NCBI GenBank assembly: GCA_945787465.1
Contig: CALZIZ010000003.1
Location: 1-35,694, forward strand
Origin: an uncultured Desulfuromonadales bacterium
Lineage (GTDB): Bacteria > Desulfobacterota > Desulfuromonadia > Desulfuromonadales > Trichloromonadaceae
Reading direction: 5' to 3'
Length of the DNA: 35,694 nt
Position 1 is the first letter of the stretch; each line of letters starts with the position of its first letter. The translations under genes were made by a program, and so were the position numbers. The notes below the pieces were generated by a model that worked only from the letters and a program-made list of their open reading frames with translations, was not told where the DNA came from and did no database searches. Positions 15,501 through 24,255 of the stretch are shown piece after piece.

Positions 15501-17402
15501 ATGGGACGGAGACTGAGCGTCTGGCTGCTGCTGGGAGTTTTTGCGGTGCTGGCCGCCGGAGAGCCGCCGGCTTTTGGCGAGACAGCCAGGGGAGAGGCCG
15601 GCGACCCGCGTCAATCGACGGGGGATGCTGCCCTGGCCCGGGGGATCGACCTCTATAATGCAGGTCGCGCCGATGAGGCCCTGGTGCTGCTGCGAGGCTA
15701 TGTTGTTCGCAGTTACAATTCGTCCCAGCTCCCCCAGGCCTACCTTTATCTCGCGCGGATTTTTCGCGACCAGGGCCGCGCCGATGAGGCGCTGCTCTAC
15801 CTCAGCCGCATTCCGGCCAAGCAGCGCACCCCTGCCGTAGATCTGGTCGAAGGCGCCTCACTGATTTCTACCGGTCAGCTCGAGCGGGGCCTGGCCCTGA
15901 TCCAGGGGCTCGATCCTGCAGCGCTGACCCAAGCCGACCGGGCCTTGTGGTCCGCCGCTTTTGCCGAGGCGCAGATGCTCAGCGGGCGCCCCCTGCAGGC
16001 GCTGGCCTTTTTGAACCAGGCCCTGGACGCCGGAGGCGACAGCGAGGCCCTGTTGAGCCAGGCCCACCAGGTGCTGGGCGATCAGTTAAGCGACCAGGAA
16101 CTGGCCGAGGCCGCCTTTATGTTCGACGGCAGTGCGATCGGTGCCGATGCTCGGTTGCAGCTTGCCAAGCAGGCTTTGCGGCGTGGGGATCGCCAGGGCG
16201 CCGCGCAGCAGATTGAGCAGCTGGTGGCAAGCTCCATATCCTTTCCCTACCGCGGTGAAGCCCTGCAGCTCTACGATCAGTTCTCGGGGCAGAGCTGGCA
16301 GCAGCGTTCGGTGGGGGTGATCCTGCCCCTGACGGGGCGCTATGCCACCTTTGGTTCGCTGGTGCGTCGGGGGATGGAACTGGCCCTGGAAATTCACGAC
16401 AAAACCCGCGAGCCGGTCCCCTTCATTTTCAAGGACAGCGGCAACGACCCGCAACTCGCTGTCCAGGCCGTCAGTGAATTGGCCCACCGGGACCGGGTGA
16501 TGGCCATTGCCGGGCCCCTGACCGGCAGTGCCGCCGAGGCAGCCGCCTGGCAGGCCCAGCAGGATCGGGTGCCGCTGCTGGCCCTTTCGCAGCGCGAGGG
16601 GCTGCCTGAAAGCGGGCCCTTTGTCTTTCGCAATTCTTTGACGGCGCGCCTCCAGGTCCAGGCCCTGGTCACCTATGCCATGGAGGGGCAGGGCCTGACC
16701 AGGTTCGGCATTCTGCATCCGGCAAGCAAGCTTGGCCAGGAGATGGTCGATCTTTTCTCCTGGGAGGTCGCTGCCCGCGGTGGCGAGGTGGTCGATATCC
16801 AGGGCTATGCCGAGGATGCTACCGATTTTAGGCGTCAGATCAAGTTGCTGCAGGGCAAGGACCCCGATGCTCCCGAAGAGGAGGAGAAGCCTGCCGATCC
16901 GCTGCAGGAGCCCCTGGTGGCCAAGCCGGTGGTGCCTTTCGATGCCCTGTTTATCCCGGATTACGGCGACCGGGTCGGTCTGATCGCTCCCCAGCTCGCA
17001 TTCTATGGCATCGAGGGGGTTCCCCTGCTCGGTATCAACGGTTGGAACTCGCCGGAGCTGCTGCGCATTGCAGGGCGTTATGTGGAAGGCGCTGTTTTCG
17101 TTGACGGCTTCTTCGCGGAAAGTCCCCATTCTTTTGTCCAGGATTTCGTCAAGCTCTATCTCGATAGATACGGCGAGAAACCCTCCATTCTCGAGGCCCA
17201 GGGATTCGATGCTGCCGGCATCCTCCTGTCCCTGATGGACCGCCCCGACGTCCAGAGCCGCGATGCGCTTTGGCTCAGCCTGACCCAGCTGCGGGATTAT
17301 CCCGGGGTCACTGGCTCCACCGGGTTCACCACCCAGGGCGAGGCGCAGAAGGTGTTGTTTCTGATCCAGGTCCAGGACGGTAAATTCGTTCAGGTTAATT
17401 GA
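15501..17402 (+). CDS. Periplasmic LpoA-like / ABC-type substrate-binding fold protein with TPR region
   Basis: This 633-residue exported protein begins MGRRLSVWLLLGVFAVLAAG, a signal peptide without a lipobox Cys, probably cut near AFGE. Residues about 45-260 are alpha-helical repeats (TPR-like, for example AQMLSGRPLQALAFLNQALD). From about residue 271 a type I periplasmic binding fold follows (SVGVILPLTGRYATFGSLVR, then VMAIAGPLTGSAAEAAAWQA). An acidic insertion EEEEKPADP lies near residue 457. This TPR plus binding-fold layout matches penicillin-binding protein activators of the LpoA type and branched-chain amino acid binding proteins. The true ligand is unknown. AGGAGGGG precedes ATG 15501. 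It is 20 bases after dnaJ. Confidence 0.82.
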   Translation: MGRRLSVWLLLGVFAVLAAGEPPAFGETARGEAGDPRQSTGDAALARGIDLYNAGRADEALVLLRGYVVRSYNSSQLPQAYLYLARIFRDQGRADEALLYLSRIPAKQRTPAVDLVEGASLISTGQLERGLALIQGLDPAALTQADRALWSAAFAEAQMLSGRPLQALAFLNQALDAGGDSEALLSQAHQVLGDQLSDQELAEAAFMFDGSAIGADARLQLAKQALRRGDRQGAAQQIEQLVASSISFPYRGEALQLYDQFSGQSWQQRSVGVILPLTGRYATFGSLVRRGMELALEIHDKTREPVPFIFKDSGNDPQLAVQAVSELAHRDRVMAIAGPLTGSAAEAAAWQAQQDRVPLLALSQREGLPESGPFVFRNSLTARLQVQALVTYAMEGQGLTRFGILHPASKLGQEMVDLFSWEVAARGGEVVDIQGYAEDATDFRRQIKLLQGKDPDAPEEEEKPADPLQEPLVAKPVVPFDALFIPDYGDRVGLIAPQLAFYGIEGVPLLGINGWNSPELLRIAGRYVEGAVFVDGFFAESPHSFVQDFVKLYLDRYGEKPSILEAQGFDAAGILLSLMDRPDVQSRDALWLSLTQLRDYPGVTGSTGFTTQGEAQKVLFLIQVQDGKFVQVN

Positions 17403-17410
17403 AGAAGGCC

Positions 17411-17452
17411 GTGATTGGTGATTGGTGATTGGTGATTGGTGATTGGTGATTT
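17411..17452 (+). repeat. Heptamer tandem repeat (GTGATTG)
   Basis: Five exact copies of GTGATTG and a sixth ending in T (GTGATTT) run head to tail without spacers. They begin just after the stop of the LpoA-like gene. This is a short tandem repeat, not a CRISPR. Copy number is likely to vary between strains. Confidence 0.95.
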
Positions 17453-17459
17453 CGGGCGA

Positions 17460-17495
17460 AGCCCTGCTTTTGTTGAGGCAGGGCTTTGTTTGGTT
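17460..17495 (+). terminator. Intrinsic terminator after the LpoA-like gene
   Basis: An 8-bp stem AGCCCTGC/GCAGGGCT (17460-17467 and 17478-17485) with a 10-base loop is followed by the T-rich TTGTTTGG. It probably ends the heat-shock/LpoA-like transcript. Confidence 0.6.
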
Positions 17496-17552
17496 CTGGG
17501 CTCCGTGAAGTAGATTTTTGAGGCAGGCGAGGGGAGGAAAGGAATTTCTTTT

Positions 17553-18317
17553 ATGCGGTTTCGGATCTTTTTGTTGGCTCTGCTGCTAGCCGGGGGCTGT
17601 GCCCCGGTTGCCGAAAAGGCCCAGCCGGCGGGACAGGTACAGGCCGCGGCTACCGGCATTGCCGGCCGGGTGAACGATCGCCAGGGGCAGTCGGCTGTCG
17701 GTGCCTATGTCTATGCTTACCGCAGCGCCCGGGGCGGGTTGCGGGGGCCGGCCGATTTCGAGGCACTGGTGGGCGCTGACGGCCGCTATTTTCTCGACCT
17801 GGTCGAGGGGCGCTACCACCTGGTGGCGCGCTTGCGTCCGGGCGGCTCGCCTGAAGGTCCGCCGCGGCCGGGAGATGGCTGGGCCCTGGCTGCAGGCAAC
17901 CCGGTGGCGGTGCGACCCGCTGAGGTCACCCCCCTCGATTTCGTTCTCCACGGCATCAGCCAGCCGATGCTGCTGCGTGAAGGCAGCCTGGGGTCGGGCG
18001 ACACCGGGTTTTCGGGGCGGCTGATCGACGGGCAGGGTCGTCCCCTGCCCGGGGCTTTGGTTCTGGCCTACGGCGATGAGGATTTCCGCCGCATGCCCGA
18101 CTATACTTCTCCGGCGGCCGATGAAGACGGCCGCTTTATACTCTATGTTCCCAGGGCGGGTCGCTATTGCCTGGCGGCCCGGACCAAGACCCGTGGCCAG
18201 CCGATGGCCGGGGAGCCCTACGCAGTGTTGGGGCGTGGTGATCAGGGTTGTCGCAGGGTTGATAAGGGGCAGATCCTCGAGGTCGGCGAGATGGTGCTGT
18301 CCCCTTATCGCCGCTAA
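17553..18317 (+). CDS. Lipoprotein with two carboxypeptidase-regulatory-like domains
   Basis: This 254-residue protein has a lipoprotein signal peptide ending LLLAGGC (Cys16). Two similar beta-sandwich units follow. The first is near residues 35-125 (GIAGRVNDRQGQSAVGAYVY, GADGRYFLDLVEGRYHLVAR). The second is near 150-250 (GFSGRLIDGQGRPLPGALVL, DEDGRFILYVPRAGRYCLAA). This is the carboxypeptidase regulatory-like (CarboxypepD_reg) pattern seen in many surface proteins. The substrate or partner is unknown. GGGGAGG occurs about 16 bases before ATG 17553. The gene converges on the next one with a 4-bp tail overlap. Confidence 0.75.
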   Translation: MRFRIFLLALLLAGGCAPVAEKAQPAGQVQAAATGIAGRVNDRQGQSAVGAYVYAYRSARGGLRGPADFEALVGADGRYFLDLVEGRYHLVARLRPGGSPEGPPRPGDGWALAAGNPVAVRPAEVTPLDFVLHGISQPMLLREGSLGSGDTGFSGRLIDGQGRPLPGALVLAYGDEDFRRMPDYTSPAADEDGRFILYVPRAGRYCLAARTKTRGQPMAGEPYAVLGRGDQGCRRVDKGQILEVGEMVLSPYRR

Positions 18318-19225
18318 TGTTCCTCTCCTAGCTCGAGAAGGGCGTGCAGCATGCGCACCAGGGGCAGGTCGACCCCGGCTTTTTCGGCCCTGGCCAGGGG
18401 CTGGCCGTAAATGGCATCAAGCTCCAGGGGGCGACCCTCGAGGCGGTCGAGCATCATGCTTGGCTGGTAATGGTCCATGCCGTCGGTGAACTCGATCATC
18501 TTTTCGACAAAGGCCGCGGCTATCGGTTCACTTAGCCCCTGGGCGTTGGCACCGGCAACCACCTCCTGCATCAGGTAACGCACCTGCTGACGGCTCGGCC
18601 CATGGCCAAGCAGCTCGGTGACGTCCTTGCCGGTCAGGGCGCAGAGACCGTTGAAGGGAATGTTCCACACCAGCTTTTCCCAGCGGGCCCGGGCCAGGTC
18701 GGTCACAGCCTCGCAGGGGACGGCCGCAGAACTCAGCAGCGCGGCCAGGTCGGATGCGCGGGACGAGAGGCCACCGGAAAACTCGCCCAGGCGGATGTGC
18801 CCCTGCCCCAGGTGCAGCACCGTCCCTGGTTCGCCGCGGTTCGAGCAGAGAAAGGCGATCCCTCCGAGCACCCGTTCGGCGCCGAAAAGCCCGGCCAGCA
18901 GCTCTTCGTTGCCGAGACCGTTCTGCAGGGTCAAAATGGCGCTGTCCTCACCGAGCAGCGGCCGGACCAGTTCGTCCATGTGCTGGTTGGCGAAGGTTTT
19001 GAGCCCGACGATGACCAGGTCGACCTTGCCCATTTCTGCGGGGTCGCGGAAGCCCTGCACCTGCTTGAGGTGGAAGTCGCCGTTGATTGACTTGACCTTC
19101 AGGCCCTCCCGGCTGATCGCCTCAAAATCGCGACGCAACAAAAAACGCACGTCCTGCCCTGCACGCTGCAGCATGGCGCCGTAGTAGAGCCCCAGGGCCC
19201 CGGCACCGACAATGGCAATTTTCAT
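18314..19225 (-). CDS. panE: Ketopantoate reductase family protein (PanE/ApbA)
   Basis: This 303-residue cytoplasmic NADPH-dependent reductase has a Rossmann start IAIVGAGALGLYYG, then VIVGLKTFANQ and TLQNGLGNEE. The catalytic-lysine region is ARARWEKLVWNIPFNGLCAL, and the C-terminal helical part includes YQPSMMLDRLEGRPLELDAI. In the known reaction 2-dehydropantoate becomes pantoate, in coenzyme A synthesis. Paralogues of other specificity exist, so the symbol is likely rather than certain. The stop overlaps the converging lipoprotein gene by 4 bases. Confidence 0.87.
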   Translation of the reverse strand: MKIAIVGAGALGLYYGAMLQRAGQDVRFLLRRDFEAISREGLKVKSINGDFHLKQVQGFRDPAEMGKVDLVIVGLKTFANQHMDELVRPLLGEDSAILTLQNGLGNEELLAGLFGAERVLGGIAFLCSNRGEPGTVLHLGQGHIRLGEFSGGLSSRASDLAALLSSAAVPCEAVTDLARARWEKLVWNIPFNGLCALTGKDVTELLGHGPSRQQVRYLMQEVVAGANAQGLSEPIAAAFVEKMIEFTDGMDHYQPSMMLDRLEGRPLELDAIYGQPLARAEKAGVDLPLVRMLHALLELGEEH

Positions 19226-19272
19226 GAATTTTGCCCTTTAATTAAGGTTCTTCGTGGTTGCTTTCTTTTTCG

Positions 19273-19397
19273 ACTTTCTCTGCGATCTCTGCGGGCTCGA
19301 GTGAGCGTAGCGAACGGGCGTGAGGCTGGGTTAAAAAAAAGCATTTTGACTCCCGCTCATGACATTCGCTCGAGTTCGCAGAGGACGCTGAGAAAAT
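19273..19397. repeat. Inverted-repeat element, CTCTGCG family
   Basis: Two 31-base arms (19273-19303 and 19367-19397) are imperfect reverse complements, sharing TTTCTC-GCG, CTCTGCG and CTCGAG blocks. Between them lie GTGAGCGTAGCGAACGGG (19301-19318) and a run of eight A residues. The 18-base word recurs with one change at 32130-32147. It occupies almost the whole gap between two minus-strand genes. Confidence 0.7.
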
Positions 19398-19408
19398 AGC
19401 AAAGCGGG

Positions 19409-20296
19409 TCAGAAGCGAAATGCAACTTTCAGCCCAGCTGCCCCCTCCCGGAGGTTCAGGGTTACGCCGAAACGCTCCCGCAGTTTCTGTTTCTCCCGCT
19501 CTCGCTGATCGCGGTTGAACTTGTGGGCGTGGTTGGCGGCGTTATAGATGTTGCCCGTATACCAGCCGGCCTCAAAAAATGCCAGGATCGCGGCGACCAC
19601 CTTGTTGTCGTTATTCCAGGCTTCGACGGCGCCAAGGATAAAGGCTGCGTTGAGCCCAAAGGCCAGGGCGGCATCCTTGGGGCGCTCCGTATAGAGTTGG
19701 CCGGCGCCTGGCAGCAGGGCCGAGAGGCCTCCGGCCAGCGGCGGAGATTTGCGGGGGAGGTGTTCCATCTGCTCCATGGCAGCGGCAAGCTGCAGGGCCG
19801 CCGGCAGATCGAGCTGGGCCAGGTCGGAGGCGGCGGCACGGTATTTGTCCTGTTCGACCAGGGTCCAGGCGGCCCGGTAGGTCGCTTCGCGCTTTAAATC
19901 GGGGCTTGCGCTATGTTTTTGCAGGTCCAAGAAGCGTTGCCGGGCAAGGGGGAAGTCCTTTTGTTGAAAAGGAATCTCTGCATAGAGCAGGGAGGCGGTT
20001 TCGGCCTGCCGCGAGGCCGGAAATTCTCTGGCCAGTCTCTGCAGGGCCTGCTCGGCCTGCTCCCAGCGCTCGCCGGCGAGATAGCTCTGGCCGATGCGCA
20101 GCAAGGCGCGGGGCCTTTCCTGGGCTTGGGGAAACATGTGCAGATAGCGTTTGTATTCGGTAATCGCCCGGTAATAGTCGCCTTCGGCGAACAGGGACTC
20201 GGCAAAGGAGTATGCCGAGGCCTGGTCCTGGGCCGGCAAAGGGCCGGGCAGTGAGAGCAAAAGCAGGCCGAGGACGAGCATTATACGAATGACAAG
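19409..20296 (-). CDS. TPR protein with C-terminal membrane domain (DUF5683-like)
   Basis: This 295-residue protein has a signal peptide (MLVIRIMLVLGLLLLSLPG), several tetratricopeptide units (about residues 25-165, for example AITEYKRYLHMFPQAQERPR) and a hydrophobic C-terminal part. That part begins GGLSALLPGAGQLYTERPKD with two helices, followed by a basic segment QREREKQKLRERFG. This pattern matches proteins annotated as TPR plus DUF5683, of unknown function and probably in the cell envelope. The frame also opens at 20329, adding 11 residues. Neither start has a strong binding site, and I prefer 20296 because the signal peptide is then N-terminal. Confidence 0.75.
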   Translation of the reverse strand, partial: LVIRIMLVLGLLLLSLPGPLPAQDQASAYSFAESLFAEGDYYRAITEYKRYLHMFPQAQERPRALLRIGQSYLAGERWEQAEQALQRLAREFPASRQAETASLLYAEIPFQQKDFPLARQRFLDLQKHSASPDLKREATYRAAWTLVEQDKYRAAASDLAQLDLPAALQLAAAMEQMEHLPRKSPPLAGGLSALLPGAGQLYTERPKDAALAFGLNAAFILGAVEAWNNDNKVVAAILAFFEAGWYTGNIYNAANHAHKFNRDQREREKQKLRERFGVTLNLREGAAGLKVAFRF

Positions 20297-20409
20297 CATG
20301 GGTGTGGATCCCGGAAAAAATGAAAGCATCCTAGCACAGGGCCCCCTTGCCGACCAACGGAAAACACCCCGGAGAGGCGCTAAATCCCTGTTTAAATGGG
20401 CGTTTGGCC

Positions 20410-20439
20410 TTGACGGGGCGGGGGGCTTTATGGTAGCCT
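20410..20439 (+). promoter_or_regulatory. Possible promoter of carD
   Basis: TTGACG (20410-20415) resembles a -35 hexamer. The weak -10 TAGCCT (20434-20439) follows at an 18-base spacing, with a GC-rich spacer. It is the best candidate in the 140-bp gap between the divergent TPR gene and carD. Confidence 0.35.
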
Positions 20440-20469
20440 GTAAGAATGCGAATGGGAGGAGAAGATCCT

Positions 20470-20955
20470 ATGTTCAAGGTTGGAGAAATGGCTGTATATC
20501 CCACCCAGGGGGTGGGCGTTATCGAAGCAATAGAATCAAAGGAGTTCTCCGGTCAGACCCACAAGTTTTATGTCCTGCGCATCTGCGACAGCGATATGAC
20601 CATCATGGTTCCTATCGGCAACGCCGAGACTGTCGGCTTGCGCAGCCTGATCGCCAAAGACCGTGTTTCTTCGGTCTTTGACGTCTTGGAGGACAAACCG
20701 GACGCCAGCGGTGGCGTGGCCTCGTGGAGCCGCCGTCAGCGGGAATACAATGACAAGCTCAAATCCGGAGACCTCTACGAGGTCGCCGAGGTGTTGCGGG
20801 AGCTCTATCTCATCAAGGAAGACAAGGAGCTTTCCTACGGTGAGAAGAAGGTTCTCGAGCTGGCCCGCAAGCTGCTGGTCAAGGAGATTGCCCTGGCCGA
20901 GGGCAAATCGGAAGAAAAAGTCACCGAGCAGGTCGAAAACATCTTTCTTAACTGA
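20470..20955 (+). CDS. carD: CarD/CdnL family RNA polymerase-binding regulator
   Basis: This 161-residue protein has an N-terminal Tudor-like RNA polymerase-interaction domain (FKVGEMAVYPTQGVGVIEAI at residues 2-21, MTIMVPIGNAETVGLRSLI). The helical DNA-contacting domain follows (WSRRQREYNDKLKSGDLYEV, KELSYGEKKVLELARKLLVK). Members bind the RNA polymerase beta subunit and stabilise open promoter complexes. An in-frame ATG at 20446 exists, but GGGAGGAG lies between it and ATG 20470, so the latter is the start. A strong terminator follows 23 bases after the stop. Confidence 0.93.
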   Translation: MFKVGEMAVYPTQGVGVIEAIESKEFSGQTHKFYVLRICDSDMTIMVPIGNAETVGLRSLIAKDRVSSVFDVLEDKPDASGGVASWSRRQREYNDKLKSGDLYEVAEVLRELYLIKEDKELSYGEKKVLELARKLLVKEIALAEGKSEEKVTEQVENIFLN

Positions 20956-20978
20956 AAGCGACTCGGTAGAGATCCAGG

Positions 20979-21007
20979 CCGGGCGCAGTTGCGCCCGGTT
21001 TTTTTTT
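20979..21007 (+). terminator. Strong intrinsic terminator after carD
   Basis: A perfect 8-bp stem CCGGGCGC/GCGCCCGG (20979-20986 and 20991-20998) with loop AGTT is followed by nine T residues. It separates carD from ispD, whose start is only 28 bases further on. Confidence 0.92.
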
Positions 21008-21035
21008 CTGTTGTAGAGTTTCTTGCAGGGGTCTA

Positions 21036-21737
21036 ATGAAGGTTATTGTCCTGATTCCCGCCGCGGGGATGGGGCGCCGGATGGGTGGCGGCATCAACAA
21101 GCAGTATCTCAAGCTTGCCGGCCAGCCGATCCTGGCCCATACCCTGGCCCTGTTCGATTCCCATCCCCTGGTGGACCACATCTATGTCATTGCCCCCCAA
21201 GAGGATATCGATTTCTGCCTCCGCGAGGTGGTTGAGCCCTGTCGCCTGACCAAGGTTCGCCGGATTGTTCCCGGAGGCGCCGAGCGCCAGGATTCGGTCC
21301 GCAACGGACTTGGGGCCTGCGAGGCCGAAGCCGAGGATATTGTCCTGATCCATGACGGCGTGCGGCCCTTTTTCCCCGCGGACCTGCTTCAAGAGGTCAT
21401 TGACAAGGCCACTCAGGTCGGTGCCAGCGTGGTCGGAGTGCCGGTCAAGGACACCATCAAGGAGGTTTCCGACGGGCTGATCCAGGGCACCCCCGAGCGC
21501 CGCCGCCTCTGGCAGGCCCAGACCCCCCAGGCGTTTCGCTATGCCCTGATAAGCGAGGCCCACCGGCGGGCCCGGGAAGAGGGCTATCTCGGAACCGATG
21601 ACGCGTCCCTGGTCGAGCGCCTCGGCCGAAAGGTCGCCATGGTCGAAGGCGATTACTGCAATATCAAGATCACCACCCCCGATGACCTGGTTCTGGCCGG
21701 GGCATTTCTCAAGACCCGAGGAGGGATTGACCGATGA
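21036..21737 (+). CDS. ispD: IspD, 2-C-methyl-D-erythritol 4-phosphate cytidylyltransferase
   Basis: This 233-residue cytoplasmic enzyme transfers CMP from CTP to methylerythritol phosphate in the non-mevalonate isoprenoid pathway. The nucleotide-binding start is [20 protein letters not shown], with Arg14 and Lys22 in the catalytic positions. [21 protein letters not shown] and [11 protein letters not shown] are the other family motifs. It overlaps ispF by 4 bases (ATGA). The nearest upstream signal is the carD terminator, so its promoter must lie in about 30 bases or transcription must read through. Confidence 0.96.
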   Translation: MKVIVLIPAAGMGRRMGGGINKQYLKLAGQPILAHTLALFDSHPLVDHIYVIAPQEDIDFCLREVVEPCRLTKVRRIVPGGAERQDSVRNGLGACEAEAEDIVLIHDGVRPFFPADLLQEVIDKATQVGASVVGVPVKDTIKEVSDGLIQGTPERRRLWQAQTPQAFRYALISEAHRRAREEGYLGTDDASLVERLGRKVAMVEGDYCNIKITTPDDLVLAGAFLKTRGGIDR

Positions 21738-22234
21738 TGCGAATCGGCCACGGTTATGATGTGCATCGCTTGGTTCCGGAGCGTAAGCTGATCCTGGGCG
21801 GAGTCCATATCCCCCACAGCCTTGGCCTGCTCGGCCACTCCGATGCCGATGTGCTGCTGCACGCCATCTGCGACGCCATCCTCGGGGCGCTGGGCGAGGG
21901 GGATATCGGACGGCATTTTCCCGACAGCGATCCCGCTTACCGCGGCATCTCGAGCCTCAAGCTGCTGCGTGAGGTCATGGCGCTGACAGAAGCCAGGGGC
22001 TTTTGCATCGGCAATATCGATGTGACGGTGATCGCCCAGCGTCCAAGGCTCGCCCCCCACGTCCAGAAGATGGTCAGCAACATCGCCGGGGCCTGCCACG
22101 CAGACATCTCCCGGGTTAATGTCAAGGCCACCACCAGCGAGGAACTCGGCTACGAAGGCCGCGGCGAGGGGATTTCGGCGCACGCCGTGGTACTGCTGCA
22201 GCAGATCGACATCAGCGAGGAGCTTGAGGTCTGA
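21734..22234 (+). CDS. ispF: IspF, 2-C-methyl-D-erythritol 2,4-cyclodiphosphate synthase
   Basis: This 166-residue enzyme forms the cyclic diphosphate in the MEP pathway, two steps after IspD. Metal ligands are visible: Asp9 and His11 (GYDVHRL) and His43 ([14 protein letters not shown]). [18 protein letters not shown] and [20 protein letters not shown] are signature segments. Two consecutive ATG codons are possible starts, with GAGGAGGG upstream. The ispD-ispF tandem is a common arrangement, and the overlap suggests coupled synthesis. It is normal length with no anomalies. Confidence 0.97.
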   Translation: MMRIGHGYDVHRLVPERKLILGGVHIPHSLGLLGHSDADVLLHAICDAILGALGEGDIGRHFPDSDPAYRGISSLKLLREVMALTEARGFCIGNIDVTVIAQRPRLAPHVQKMVSNIAGACHADISRVNVKATTSEELGYEGRGEGISAHAVVLLQQIDISEELEV

Positions 22235-22254
22235 GGAAAGGCAAAGGCAGGTTT

Positions 22255-22466
22255 TGCCACCAAGGCACCAAGACACGAAGAAAGCCCTGCCCAACTCTCT
22301 GTTATTAGGGGGGATCCGCTTTCTGGTTTTTAAGGCGTGGTGCTTCTCCAGTGGTGGGGAAGGCCCCAACCCTGCAGACGGCCTCGTTCGTTATCCCCGC
22401 GAAGGTGGAGACCCAGGTTCGGCCTTTGATCAAAGGTTCTCTTGGTGTCTTCGTGGCTTGGTGGCT
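22255..22466. repeat. Inverted-repeat element in front of glnS, CCAAG family
   Basis: The left arm (22255-22284) begins TGCCACCAAGGCACCAAGAC. The right arm (22437-22466) ends CTTGGTGGCT and is an imperfect reverse complement of the left. The interior (about 22385-22417) contains a fragment resembling the widespread CCCCGCGAAGG intergenic repeat, readable as RYPREGGDPG. A gene is absent from the whole 305-bp gap. Confidence 0.75.
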
Positions 22467-22471
22467 ATAAT
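22442..22471 (+). promoter_or_regulatory. Possible promoter at the right end of the repeat
   Basis: TATAAT (22466-22471) begins at the last base of the repeat's right end. TTGGTG (22442-22447), inside the right arm, is a weak -35 at 18-base spacing. It would drive glnS. Confidence 0.35.
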
Positions 22472-22539
22472 TTATCTTTGTTCGTAATACGAATTGAGTT
22501 TTTATCATATAAGCATGCGAGAAGAAGGGTTTCACACCG

Positions 22540-24213
22540 ATGAGCACAACCGAGACAGCATCCCCGTCCAATTTCATCCGCAACATCATCGACGCCGACC
22601 TCAAAAGCGGCAAGCGCCAGCAGGTGATCACCCGGTTTCCCCCCGAGCCCAACGGCTATCTGCACATCGGTCATGCCAAGTCGATCTGTCTCAATTTCGG
22701 CCTGGCTGCCGAATACGGCGGGCGCTGCCACCTGCGGTTTGACGACACCAATCCGATCAAGGAAGAGGATGAGTACGTCAAAGCGATCGAGAAAGATCTG
22801 CGCTGGCTGGGGTTCGATTGGGGCGAGCATCTCTACTACGCGTCGAACTATTTCGAACAGCTCTACCAGTGGGCCGTTCAACTCATCAACCAGGGCCAGG
22901 CCTATGTCTGCGGGCTGAACGCCGAGCAGATGCGCGAATACCGCGGCACTCTCACCGAGCCGGGCAAGGACAGCCCCTACCGCAACCGCCCGGTGGAGGA
23001 GAATCTCGATCTTTTCGAGCGCATGCGCGCAGGCGACTTTCCCGACGGCAGCCATGTTCTTCGGGCCAAAATCGACATGGCCTCGCCCAACCTGAACCTC
23101 CGTGACCCGGTGATGTATCGGATCATGCGCGCACACCACCACCGCACGGGGGACAGCTGGTGCATCTACCCCATGTACGACTTCGCCCATGGTCAGTCCG
23201 ACTCCATCGAGGGGATCACCCATTCGATCTGCACCCTCGAGTTTCAGGACCACCGGCCCCTCTACGACTGGTTTCTCGACCAGCTGCAGATCGGCCACCC
23301 CAAACAGATCGAATTCGCGCGGCTTAACCTCAGCTATACTGTGATGAGCAAGCGCAAGCTGCTTGAACTGGTCAAGGAAGAGCGCGTGGAGGGCTGGGAC
23401 GACCCGCGCATGCCGACCCTGGTGGGGATGCGGCGGCGCGGCTTTCCGCCGGCGGCTATCCGCAGGTTCTGCGAGCGCATCGGGATTGGTAAGAGCGACA
23501 GCTGGATCGACATGAGCGTGCTCGAAGACTGCGTCCGCGAGGAGCTCAACGAGAGCGCGCCCCGGGTCATGGGCGTGCTGCGGCCGCTCAAGGTGGTGAT
23601 CGAGAATTACCCTGAAGATCAGGTCGAGGAGTTCGATGCCCTCAACCACCCGCTGAAACCCGAAATGGGAACCCGCAAGGTGCCCTTCTGCCGCGAGATC
23701 TACATCGAGCAGGACGATTTCATGGAGGATGCTCCGAAAAAGTTTTTCCGTTTGGCCCCGGGCCGCGAGGTGCGGCTGCGCTGCGCTTATTTCATCCGCT
23801 GCGAGAAGGTGATCAAGAACGAGCTGGGGCAAGTGATCGAGCTGCGCTGCAGCTACGACCCCGAAACCCGGGGCGGCAGCGCCGCCGACGGTCGCAAGGT
23901 CAAGGGGACCATTCACTGGGTTTCGGCCCGGCATGCACTTCCGGCGCAGGTGCGGCTCTACGACCGGCTCTTCGCCACCGCTAATCCGGCCGGGGACAAG
24001 GACAAGGATTACCGGGAGCACCTCAACCCCGGCTCCCTCGAGCTGCTGAGCGACTGCCAGCTCGAGCCGGGCCTTGTTGAGGCAGACTCGGGCAGCCCCT
24101 ACCAGTTTGAACGCCTGGGGTATTTCTGCCTGGATGGCAAGAGCTCCCAGCCGGGCCGGCCGGTTTTCAACCGCACGGTCACCCTGCGGGATTCCTGGGC
24201 CAAAAAAGCTTAA
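22540..24213 (+). CDS. glnS: Glutaminyl-tRNA synthetase
   Basis: This 557-residue class I aminoacyl-tRNA synthetase charges tRNA-Gln in the cytoplasm. The HIGH motif is at residues 42-45 ([15 protein letters not shown]), and the KMSKS equivalent is VMSKR at 268-272. [16 protein letters not shown] and [20 protein letters not shown] are typical of GlnRS, and the C-terminal part is the two beta-barrel anticodon-binding domain. The C-terminus is normal length, with no YqeY-type extension. A purine-rich GAAGAAGGG sits about 13 bases before ATG 22540. Presence of GlnRS means Gln-tRNA is made directly here. Confidence 0.97.
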   Translation: MSTTETASPSNFIRNIIDADLKSGKRQQVITRFPPEPNGYLHIGHAKSICLNFGLAAEYGGRCHLRFDDTNPIKEEDEYVKAIEKDLRWLGFDWGEHLYYASNYFEQLYQWAVQLINQGQAYVCGLNAEQMREYRGTLTEPGKDSPYRNRPVEENLDLFERMRAGDFPDGSHVLRAKIDMASPNLNLRDPVMYRIMRAHHHRTGDSWCIYPMYDFAHGQSDSIEGITHSICTLEFQDHRPLYDWFLDQLQIGHPKQIEFARLNLSYTVMSKRKLLELVKEERVEGWDDPRMPTLVGMRRRGFPPAAIRRFCERIGIGKSDSWIDMSVLEDCVREELNESAPRVMGVLRPLKVVIENYPEDQVEEFDALNHPLKPEMGTRKVPFCREIYIEQDDFMEDAPKKFFRLAPGREVRLRCAYFIRCEKVIKNELGQVIELRCSYDPETRGGSAADGRKVKGTIHWVSARHALPAQVRLYDRLFATANPAGDKDKDYREHLNPGSLELLSDCQLEPGLVEADSGSPYQFERLGYFCLDGKSSQPGRPVFNRTVTLRDSWAKKA

Positions 24214-24255
24214 ACAGCCAGGCAACCACGGAAGGTTGCAGAATCTATAGGTGTT

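Noticed and set aside
17411-17452. Possible CRISPR-like array
   Set aside because: The 7-base units are contiguous, without spacers, and no cas gene is present.
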